Positions 1 to 9,100 of a stretch of DNA of 12,670 bases are shown here, piece by piece. Source of the stretch: Ichthyophonus hoferi (Eukaryota > Opisthokonta > Ichthyosporea > Ichthyophonida > Ichthyophonidae). Numbering within the stretch: position 1 is the first letter of the stretch; every line of letters starts with the position of its first letter. Both the position numbers and the translations under genes were made by a program. The notes under the pieces are model-generated. The model had not been told where the DNA came from. It did no database searches and was given only the letters and a program-made list of their open reading frames with translations. The stretch lies in contig NAOQ01000614.1 of NCBI GenBank assembly GCA_002751075.1, positions 33,164-45,833 on the forward strand. The letters are read 5' to 3'.

Positions 1-70
1 AATACAATGCAATATAATACAATATAATATAATACCATACAATACAATATCATACAATACAATACAATAC
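1..70. repeat. Degenerate (AATAC)n microsatellite
   Basis: Repeated AATAC and AATAT pentamers with substitutions (AATAC, AATGC, AATAT, CATAC). It is cut by the left window edge. Confidence 0.9.
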
Positions 71-92
71 ACATATATCTATATATACGCAC
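1..92 (-). other. SYF1 intron 2 (start only), holding a degenerate (AATAC)n tract
   Basis: The intron begins at donor GTGCGT (92) and leaves the window. About 70 nt of it (1-70) is a degenerate pentanucleotide AATAC/AATAT array, read as GTATT repeats on the sense strand, followed by a short TATATA run. The reading frame of exon 2 stays open into this intron, so the exon end rests on the donor motif and on loss of similarity to the family, not on a stop codon. Confidence 0.6.
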
Positions 93-868
93 CATATTTC
101 GCACGGTTCTACTGGCGGTTCTCTTATGCTCTAGGTATCTCCACCATGCTTTAACAGAGTACTGGTTACGAAGGATGTCCTCCTCGAAGGGAAGGTCATC
201 CTCTTCCTATATGTATAGTGTGTACAGAATATAGTATATAGTGCATAGTATATAGTGTATAAGGTATAGTGTATAATTTAGAGTGTATAGCAAAATAGTG
301 TATGGTGTATAACATATAATGGAAATTATGTAGTGTATATAGTGTGTATAATGTGTAACTAGTAATGTGTATCTAGTGTATAAGATACAGTATATAGTAT
401 GTAGTGTATAGTATGTAGTGTATAGTATATAGCGTATAGTATATAGTGTATAGTGTATATTGTATGTATAGTGTATATAATGTGTATAGTATATAAAGTA
501 TATAGGATGCATAGTGTACATAATGTGTATGAACAGTATGTATGGTGTAGATATAGCATATATAGTGTGTATGATGTAGGTATAGTGTGAGTATGGTATG
601 GAAGGCATCCCGGTGGGTATATGTATATGTTTGTTTGCAAGTATACATATAGTAATGAAAAATATAAATATTAATATATATAGATAATTAAGAGGTCGTA
701 GACAGATCAGTCAGACAGGGAGTCTACCATATGTATGAGAGATAATATAATAAGGGTACATGTGATAGTGTTTCAAAGCCATCTATTAAACGAAACTATA
801 GAAATGCTCTAATATTATATTCTCTCTCTTACCAGGACAAATCCTTCATACTCTGAAAGATTAGACAT
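93..868 (-). CDS. SYF1: SYF1/XAB2 splicing factor, 5' end (two exons, partial)
   Basis: This is the N-terminus of a Syf1/XAB2 protein, a HAT-repeat scaffold of the NineTeen/Prp19-associated complex in the active spliceosome. Exon 1 (868 to 833) starts at ATG and encodes MSNLSEYEGFVL, ending at the donor GTAAGA. Exon 2 (206 to 93) follows an acceptor CATATAG and encodes 38 residues, including DLPFEEDILRNQ and AWWRYLEHK. Both exons join in phase 0, and the codon before exon 2 would otherwise be TAG. From memory, human XAB2 has DLPYEEEIMRNQFSVK and plant SYF1 has LRNQFSLKLWWRYL at the same place, which makes the identification strong. Exon 2 ends at donor GTGCGT (start 92) or possibly GTATAT (start 88). 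The conserved YERAL that should follow lies in the next exon, beyond the left edge. Most of the gene (usually about 800 residues) is outside the window. The weakest point is exon 1, which is short and not itself conserved; it is supported by phase, donor quality and the expected N-terminal length. Confidence 0.86.
207..832 (-). other. SYF1 intron 1
   Basis: Inferred spliceosomal intron of 626 nt. The donor is GTAAGA at 832-827 and the acceptor is TATAG ending at 207. The first ~230 nt on the sense strand (832-601) are ordinary AT-rich sequence. The rest is a minisatellite that runs directly into the acceptor. The acceptor has no classical polypyrimidine tract. Instead the sense strand just upstream is made of A, C and T with almost no G. 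Confidence 0.75.
209..600. repeat. TATAGTG/TATAGTATG minisatellite
   Basis: Irregular tandem array of short words such as TATAGTGTA, TATAGTATA and GTATGTAGTG, nearly free of C on the plus strand. It lies wholly inside SYF1 intron 1. It produces long Tyr/Ile/Thr/His-rich reading frames on the minus strand that are translated repeat, not genes. The words GGAAGGTCATCC (190-201) and GGAAGGCATCC (600-610) sit at the two ends of the array; the first lies in SYF1 exon 2, so this may be coincidence. Confidence 0.92.
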
Positions 869-870
869 AA

Positions 871-960
871 CTATTACTAGTCTTACTATTACTACTACTA
901 CGACTACTACCACTACTACTACTAATAATAATAATAATAATACTAATACTAATAATAACT
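871..960. repeat. (ACT/AAT)n trinucleotide tract in the SYF1 leader
   Basis: Imperfect ACT repeats followed by AAT repeats, starting 2 nt upstream of the SYF1 start codon. On the minus strand it reads as GTA and TTA codons in the same frame as SYF1. The frame stays open up to a TAG at 959-961, but there is no ATG in it. The ATG at 868 is therefore the first possible AUG start, and the repeat is most likely in the 5' leader or core promoter. Confidence 0.85.
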
Positions 961-1014
961 ATAGTTAAAATACATATAATAATAATTGTTATACTATGGC
1001 GGCTATCATGTGTC

Positions 1015-1051
1015 ATCGATTCGGGTCACAAGTAATAATAGACGAATCGAT
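1015..1051. promoter_or_regulatory. 9-bp dyad ATCGATTCG / CGAATCGAT
   Basis: Perfect inverted repeat with arms at 1015-1023 and 1043-1051 and a 19-nt spacer, about 150-180 bp upstream of the SYF1 start codon. It could be a binding site for a dimeric factor. One such dyad in 2 kb is not far above chance. Confidence 0.2.
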
Positions 1052-1113
1052 CCAAATCAGTGTCTAGATCTGATTAGACCAATAAGGAGACTTATAGACA
1101 CGAGCCAGTTCCC

Positions 1114-1133
1114 ATTGGCTAGAATCACATTGG
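1114..1133 (-). promoter_or_regulatory. Two CCAAT motifs upstream of SYF1
   Basis: CCAAT occurs on the minus strand at 1114-1118 and 1129-1133, about 250 bp upstream of the SYF1 start, in a locally GC-richer patch. A third CCAAT lies on the plus strand at 1079-1083. CCAAT boxes are common eukaryotic promoter elements, but a five-base motif is weak evidence. Confidence 0.22.
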
Positions 1134-2780
1134 TTCTATCCTATTGCTTATAATTAAAGTAGATCTAATTGAATTCAAACATGCAATTAGACAGTAGAAA
1201 ATAAACGAACGTTAAAGATAGCCATATATGCATATTTACATCTAGATTAAGGTTTTCATATATAAAACAACATATATCAAGAAAATTGTGGCGAGAGTAA
1301 AAATTTTCAATACACAAATGGAGTAGAAACTAGTTGAGCTAATTAAGACACTAATGGTAATTTGATATCACCTGCCTTAAATAATAAGCTCAGTTCGTTT
1401 TAAAATAGATAGGATACGCTCAAACTAATATAATGTAATGACTTCTTTTTGCAGTTGAGAAAATGCAGAGTGAGGGAGAATTTAGCCACTTGAGTTACAT
1501 AATATCTAATATATAAATAATGATGTCCGTATGTCTTTATGGACAGGATGCTAAACGTTTTGGGATAATGATGTGGTTAAGTAGATTTAATATGAGCGAA
1601 TCAAAACAATTCAAGTCTCTACATGAAAATAAAAAGTAAATGTTGTAATGTAGTATAAACAGAAAATCGTACTACATTAAAGAATTATAGAGCAAGGAGA
1701 GCACAATAGAAATCGCCATAGGAAGCAGCATACAAGGTATCCAATAAGAAAGACTCAGAATGATGCAAAAACGTGCCATTTCCACTATTAGAAATTTAAA
1801 CGTTTTGGGTCCTGAATCATGGATTATAGTATAGAAAGGCTAAGGAAAGGAACAGCTGGTTAAAGCCTCCAAAAGCGAAAGAACAGGCTTTAGTATCTAG
1901 TAGTACTCCAAGGTGGGAAGAAAAAATATCACTTAAGTACTATCATTTCAATAGTCCAGGTCATGTAAAGTCAAAATCTAGGTAAATTTATATCGCCCGG
2001 TATTGTCTCAGTACTCTCCTCATGATGGTGTTCAATACACAGTTATGCAGTGACAAAGTTAGATAAATGATAGAAAAACCAAAGTTAAGTAGGCCCTGTA
2101 AAAATAAAAATAAAACTGTAAATACTTTCAATGTAGTCTGTCACTAATAAGATGAGTGGGTATCCGGGAGTTTGGTGTCAAAATGGGGAATATATAGTAA
2201 GTATAGGTGTTAAATATACACCAACATAATGAAAAAAATGCATACCCAGTCTTTCAATACATTTTTTTAAATGACATTTCCAATAGTGTATACAATTTTG
2301 AATATATTCAAGGACCGACCTCCTTGGTCCATAAGCTGCCTAATTAAACAGAAGATTATAGTTTGTAGGTTCATATTTAAGTTGATTAGAAGAATTGTAC
2401 AGTGACCAGTCAATGATGCGTAGACCATTATTATAAAAGTTCTTTTAAGCGTAACTAACTTATATTCAAAGCCATTTCCAATTGATACAATTTATCAACA
2501 TTCTGCTTGTATAAATGAATCTATGCTTTCTACGTGTGCATGAGAAAAACTTTTTACAATTAAGTGATTGTTCTGTCAATCTTAATGATTAAAGTTATTC
2601 TTTACAATGAAGAATACCACATGAGAAATTAAGGCACCATTAAGAGCATGGTAATGTAAATACCAATCCCAAGATTAGATACAAATTTTTATTTGGTGTG
2701 TTATTAATGCAGTTGTGTAAAACTGTATCAAAGTATTATTTTTAAAAGGAAAAGATTCATCGGAATGGAATCTTGAGGAA

Positions 2781-2804
2781 GGAACTAATGTATGCATTGG
2801 TTCC
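2781..2804. other. Hairpin, 10-bp stem and TATG loop
   Basis: GGAACTAATG and CATTGGTTCC flank a four-base loop, TATG. The stem is complete except for one T-G pair. It lies inside a 63-codon stop-free stretch on the minus strand that I could not identify. No neighbouring copy or T-run suggests a terminator. Confidence 0.35.
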
Positions 2805-3028
2805 GTGATTGTAGTCAGGATGTACGGGCATCATATCTACCAGTGTTTCATGATATTCTAATATTGGATGTCTTGGTTCTAGAGTTTGGACATATATAAA
2901 CAATATATAGTAGTCGCCAGTATAGGCGGGTTGGGGTTTAGGGCAAAGTCAACAGATGAATCTAAATTACCTGTCCAGATAGGCTGTTTGCATATATCAG
3001 TAACTCAAACTGCGTAATATTATCTCGT

Positions 3029-3034
3029 TTTATT
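3029..3034 (-). promoter_or_regulatory. Possible poly(A) signal AATAAA of the mucin gene
   Basis: AATAAA on the minus strand about 100 nt past the mucin stop codon. Another AATAAA lies at 2688-2693. The hexamer is common by chance in AT-rich DNA, and the organism's own signal is unknown. Confidence 0.25.
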
Positions 3035-3134
3035 ACTTCTAACCCGGATTATTGATCGATTTTGTTAATTAAATCTATTAAATTTAACTATTCAAGTTAA
3101 TTAATGAATGCTAAAATCTCCATTTAATCTATAC

Positions 3135-6100
3135 TTAAGCTATAGAGGTTATGGCGTCTTTTCTTGTCCTTCGGCTCATGACAATAAAGGCAACTCCAAT
3201 AATCATTACCGCACAGCCGGTTATTATACTAGTGGTTATGGCGTTATTGTTTTTCATATTATGAAGAACTTCTGTCTTGAGTATTGAAGTATTTCCCTCA
3301 AGCTCAATCTCCTTGATAACTGCCGATCGCCGCCTTCTACTGAATAGCCATTTACGGAATAACTCTTCCTTATTTTCGCTAGGGACAACGGGAGGATCTT
3401 CATTAGTCATTTCACTTTCTGATAGGAAATCGGGTCTAGCGGATTCCAATGGCTCGAAAGAAGGATGGTTAATTGGATCATCTGTAGCGGCTTGTGTCGC
3501 AGAGGCTGTATTAGCAGAGGTTGTATAAGTAGGTAGTGACTCGATAGACTCTACGTTTGGATCTGTGGGAATATACGTGGAAGGAGCCAGAGAAATTGAA
3601 ACTGTAGTTGTTTTGGTATGTGCGCCTTCAGTAGTATTTGCTTGTTTGGGTGGAAGTGTGTCACTCTTTGTCAGTTCATTGCTTTGTGCAGCCAGGTCTG
3701 TTCTCGTAGACATGTCTCTCTGAGCATGTACACTTGTAGTACCTTGAAAATCAACAGTAGTTATGGAAGTAGGTAGCTCCCCAGAGTCTACCTTTGTATC
3801 TTTAGGGATAAACTTGGAAGGACTAGAGAGCGTTGAATACATAGTATCAGTGATGTATGTATCATACACAGCATCTGTCCTTGTAGGTGCAATAGTGTTT
3901 GCCTTTGTCGATTCACTAGTTGGTACAGTCGACCCTGTTACTGTAGGTATATCTGAATGGGTTAAAGAAATAGCAAATGGTATGGTTTCCATGCTAGTTT
4001 TTATAGGTGCGCCAGCACTTGTAAATGTAGCTGTCTTCGCTAGTGTTGCCGTTCTAGTTTCCATAGCTTGTTTTGTCGTCTCAGTGAATTTCTGTGTTGA
4101 TTTAATGTCATCAATGGCAGAAGAAGAAAGGCTAATAGCAACGGTACTAGATGAAGTCTTGAAACCATTACTGATGTGAATGCCAATGGATAAAACAGGC
4201 AAGTGTTCACTTGAAAATAGCACAGAATTACTCACTGTAGTGGCTTTTATGTCAATTGCCTCTGCAGTCTTAGTCTCAACAGGTGCCTCTGTTGCAGCCA
4301 GTGTTTGTATCACTACGGATGTTTCTGTTAATATTCCTGTTTGCATTGTTGTTTCGGTCATACCAGATGCTATATTTGATTTCGCATCAACAGTGGAAAC
4401 TAATCCAATGGGTAAAACAGACAAATGTTCACTTGCAGATAACACTGAATTACTTGTTGCGCTAACTGTCACGTCAATTGCCTCTGCAGTCTTAGGCTCA
4501 ACAAGTGCCTTTGTTGTAGCTAGTGTTTCTATCACTACGGATGTTTCTGTTAGTATTCCTGTTTGCATTGTTGTTTCAGTCATACCAGATGCTATATTCA
4601 ATTTTGCATCAGCAGGGGAAACCAATCCAATGGGTAAAACAGACAAATGTTCACTTGCAGATAACACTGAATTACTTGTTGCGGTAACTGTTACGTCAAT
4701 TGCCTCTGTAGTCTTAGCCTCAACAAGTGCCTTTGTTGCCTTTGTTGTAGCTAGTGTTTGTATCACTACGGATGTTTCTGTTAGTATTCCTGTTTGCATT
4801 GTTGTTTCAGTCATACTAGATGCTATATTCGATTTTGCATCAGCAGTGGAAACCAATCCAGTTCTCATAGAGTCAGAATTACCATTAATTGGTGTGGTCA
4901 AGGAAATAGTGGATTTTGCTATGGTTGTAGTTGTGACGAATCCTCCGAGTGTTAAAATCTCTGAACTAATGACCGTAGAGGTCCGCAAAACTGTGCTTTG
5001 GGGCTCTAGAGTACTTATTGGGGTTTCCGAAATAAATGATGTTTGAGAATTGATAGCAACTAAAGAACTCTCTTCGATTGGTAAGACCGTTTCAATATCT
5101 GACTCGACTGTTTCTGGTGTGGTGGGTTCTCCGGTCCTTACAGGTGTTTCTTTTTCTGAATAATATAAAACAATTAGGGTTTAATAAAATTATAGAAAAC
5201 ATATCATAACTCATTTGATTTGTAGGCGTTTAGTGCCACAAAGCCATAATCTAGGAACTGGGTACATCCTATAGCCATGTGCAATATCCAAAATAATATT
5301 TTAGTGTTGTAAAAGCAAAAAATGAAATCCCAGTATATTAGGGACAATTGTAGAGCAGAAGTAAAACCAATTCAAACTACCTAAATGAAACTCTTACAAA
5401 ATAACCTGTGTGATAGGAGCAGCAATAATAGCAGTATCCGGTACCAATCCTAACACAAATATAAAAAATAATGCTATAAAAATTAACCTTAACCGCAGTT
5501 GCAATAATTAATTAACTACGTATCACAAAAAAACCACGCAAAAAAAAACAAAAAAAACAAAAACGAGAACCTATTACTTCAATTTACAAATATGCATACC
5601 AAAGACCAACCACCTACCTTTTGTTTTATCTCCTCCCTCAATAACCGTTGCAGAACTTTGCTGGGTATCCGTATTAACTACAGTAATCGTTGCAACGGTT
5701 TCTAGTATCGTCTGTGTAGACGTGAAGTATGGTTTTTCAATAGACGAATCGCCCTTTAAAGTACTATAATATGATGTCCCGGTAGGAATAATTTCCGGAG
5801 AACCAGTGCTTGTGTCATCGGTGGCCGGCCCGGAACCAATAATGTCATTTGAATGTGATGTAGATGAAGATCTTGCTGCGGTGGTAATTATTGCTTTAAT
5901 AATACCAGGAGCTATTGTTGTAGGAGGAGATAACGGCTCTCCCTTAGACATAAAACCTTGCGTGGCGCTAGAAGCATATCCTTCAGGTAATGTAAATACA
6001 GTAACAGCCAGAGGATCAGACAATGTTTCAAAACTCCCAGCAGGATTCTCTATTGTAATACCGATTTCAGGTGTTATCCAAGAGGGTATTGCTGAAAATG

Positions 6101-9100
6101 CAGTACTGGTATCTGAACTTAAGGTCATGCTACCTACGTCTTCTGTGCCAGTACCACTAATGGGGGCTGTAGCAATGGTACTAGTATCCTTTGCGGCTGT
6201 TTCAACGTCCGTAGTTCCAACTCTAGTTGAGTCAGCATTTTTACTTGCTGATGTGATACCTGCTGTTTCTGATCTGGTAATTGCAGAAACAGCAGTAGCT
6301 TTTTCTGAACCAAATAGCGTGCTACTGATCATTCCAATTTCAGTACCGCTAATTGGGGCGGTATTAGTGGTACCAGCGTCATTTGGGGCAGCATTCCCGC
6401 TAGAAGTACCTAGTGTTGTTGCATCAGTTGGTTTTCCTGGAGATATAATAGGTCCTACTGCTGCACCGGTAGTTGCTGACGGAGCTATGGTTTTACCTGC
6501 TAATGTGGAGTCAACGATTTTAACAGTAGATGTGATCCCTGCCATTCCTGGATTAGAAGTTCCAGAGGTAGCCGTAGCTTTTTCTGATCCTAATGTGCTT
6601 CTCACTGTGGTTCCTATATCAGTCCCGCTAATGAGAGCTTCTCCAGGAACACTAGACGCTTTTGTTTCAACATCACCGCTAGTAGCATTCAGTTTTGTTG
6701 AAGCAGATGGTTTAACTGGAGACATATTAGGTCCTACTGCTGCACCGGTAGTTGCTGAGAAAGTTATGGCTTTACCTGATTCTATTGTAGTACTACCCAC
6801 TCTATCTGTTGCAACATCACCAATTGGGGCTGTAGCAATGATATTAGGACCCTTAGTGGCTGAATCTGCTGCAGAGGTGCCAGAAAATGTAGAACTTCCG
6901 GTTTTAACTGCCGATGATACACCGACTGTTCCTGGAATAAAAGAAGCAGATGTAGCTAAAGATTCATCCACTCCTAATGTTGTTTTGCCAATGGTTCCTA
7001 TTTCAGTACCGCTAATGGAGACTGTGCCAATGGCACTAGCAGCTTTTGTTACAACATCACCGCCAGTAGAACCTTGTTGTGCTGAATCAGTTGGTTTTCC
7101 TGCAGATGTAATGAGTTCTGTGGCTGCACCGGTAGTTACTGACGGTACTGTGGCTTCACCTGATTCTAGTGTGTTACTGCCCACTGCACCTGTTGCAACA
7201 CCCTTAATGAAGGCTGTAGCGAAGGTACTGGGACGCATGGTGACTGAATCTGGGGCAGAGGTTCCAGCTAATGTGGAGTCAACGATTTTAACAGGAGATG
7301 TGATCCTTGCCATTCCTAGATTAGAAGTTCCAGATGTAGCCGTAGCGTTTTCTAGTCCTAATGTGCTTCTCACTGTGGTTACTATATCAGTCCCGCTAAT
7401 GGGAGCTGCTCCAGGAGCACTAGACGCTTTTGTTTCAACATCACCGCTAGCAGCATTCAGTTTTGTTGAATCAACTGGTTTAACTGAAGATATAATAGGT
7501 CCTACTGCTATACTGTTAGTTGCTAATGGAGCTATGGTTTTACCTAATTCTATTGTTGCACTATCTATTGCTGCTGTCAAAACACCACTAGTGGTGCCCG
7601 TAGCAATAGTACTAGGACCCGTGGTCACTGTGTCTGGCACAGAGGTACCAGCTAATGTGGAGTCACCGGTTTTCACTACGGATGTGACACCGGCCGTTTC
7701 TGGATTAGTAGATGCAGATGTAGCCATAGATATATCCGATTCTGATGTTGCCCTGCCTATAGTTCCTATTTGAGTATTGCTAATGGGAGCTGCTTTGGTT
7801 GCACTAGCCACTTTTGTTACAACAGTACCGCCAATAGAACCAAGTTGTGTAGTCTCAGTGGTTTTTCCTGCAGATGTAATAGGTCCTGTTGCTACACCGC
7901 TAGTTCCAGATGAAGCTATGGGTTTAACTGACACTATAGTTGTGCTAACTACTGCTTCTGTTGCAACACCACTAATAAGAGCTGTATCAATGGTACTAAG
8001 GCCCTTGGCCGCTGAGTCTGTTGGAGGGGTACCAGTTAATGTGGAATCACCCATTTTAACAATGGATGTGACAGCCATCGTTCCTGGAATAATAGATGCA
8101 GATGTAGCCGTAGCTTCATCTACTCTTAATGTTGTTTTGCCGATGGTTCCTATTTCAGTACCGCTAATGGGGCCTGTGCTAGTGGCACTAGCAGCTTGTG
8201 TTAAAATATCACCGCCAGTAGAGCCCAGTTGTGCTGATTCAGTGGGTTTTCCTAGGGATAAAATAGGTCCTGTTGCCTCACCGGTATTTACTAATGAAGC
8301 TGTGGCTTCATCCGACTCTATTGTTGTGCTACCTACTGCAGCTGTTTCAATATCACTAATGGGGGCTGTAGCAATGGTACTAGGACCCGTGGTCACTGTG
8401 TCTGCCGCAGAGGTACCAACTAATGTGGAGTCACCGGTTGTCACCACGGATGTGACACCTGCCGTTTCTGGATTAGTAGATGCAGATGTAGCCATAGCTA
8501 TATCCGATTCTAATGTTGCCCTGCCTATAGTTCCTATTGGAGTACCGCTAATGGGAGCTGCTTCGGTTGCACTAGCCACTTTTGTTACAACATTACCGCC
8601 AATAGAACCAAGTTGTGTTGTCTCAGTGGTTTTTCCTGCAGATGTAATAGGTCCTGTTGCTGCACCGCTAGTTCCAGATGAAGCTATGGGTTTAACTGAC
8701 TCTATAGTCGTGCTACCTACTGCTTCTGTTGCAACACCACTAATAAGAGCTGTATCAATGGTAGTAAGGCCCTTAGCCGCTAAGTCTGTTGGAAAGGTAC
8801 CAGTTAATGTGGAATCGCCAATTTTAACAATGGATGTGACACCCGTCGTTCCTAGAATAACAGATGCAGATGTAGCCGTAGCTCCATCTACGCCTAATGT
8901 TGTTTTGCTGATGGTTCCTATTTTAGTACCGCTAATGGGGTCTGTTCCAATGGCACTAGCAGCTTGTGTTAGAACATCACCGCCAGTAGAACCCAGTTGT
9001 GCTGATTCAGTGGGTTTCCCTTCAGATGTAATGGGTTCTGTGGCTGCAGCGGTAGTTACTAACGGTGATGTGGCTTCACCTGATTCTAATATGTTACTGC

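Larger units (their letters stand above)
961..3134. other. Intergenic region between SYF1 and the mucin gene
   Basis: About 2.2 kb of AT-rich sequence with stop codons in all frames. The longest stop-free runs I read on the minus strand are about 55-75 codons, for example 2757-2948. None was recognised, and a few of that length are expected by chance at this base composition. It must include the 3' UTR of the mucin gene and the promoter of SYF1. Small conserved exons like those of SYF1 would be easy to miss here, so an additional small gene is not excluded. Confidence 0.6.

Noticed and set aside
207-648. Tyr/Ile/His-rich minus-strand frames
   Set aside because: They are translations of the TATAGTG minisatellite with no real protein character, and they lie in SYF1 intron 1.
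817-835. Acceptor-like TCTCTCTCTTACCAG on the plus strand
   Set aside because: It is the reverse complement of the SYF1 intron 1 donor region. The minus-strand reading gives a phase-consistent exon of a known family.
1441-1454. Acceptor-like ACTTCTTTTTGCAG on the plus strand, with CTAAT upstream
   Set aside because: Good motif, but only a short unrecognised frame follows and no partner donor or exon was found on the plus strand.
1520-1639. Plus-strand ORF of 39 codons beginning MMSVCLYGQ
   Set aside because: Short, no recognised motif, and within the range expected by chance at this AT content.
1671-1838. Minus-strand hydrophobic ORF of about 55 codons stop to stop (contains MARFCIILSLSYW)
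   Set aside because: AT-rich random sequence encodes hydrophobic peptides easily. By rough estimate, stop-free runs of this length occur several times by chance over the six frames of this intergenic region.
2312-2330. GGACC/GGTCC inverted repeat
   Set aside because: Only five base pairs with a nine-base loop; not distinguishable from chance.
4180-5046. Plus-strand frame of 288 codons
   Set aside because: Antisense shadow of the three 74-codon repeats in mucin exon 2.
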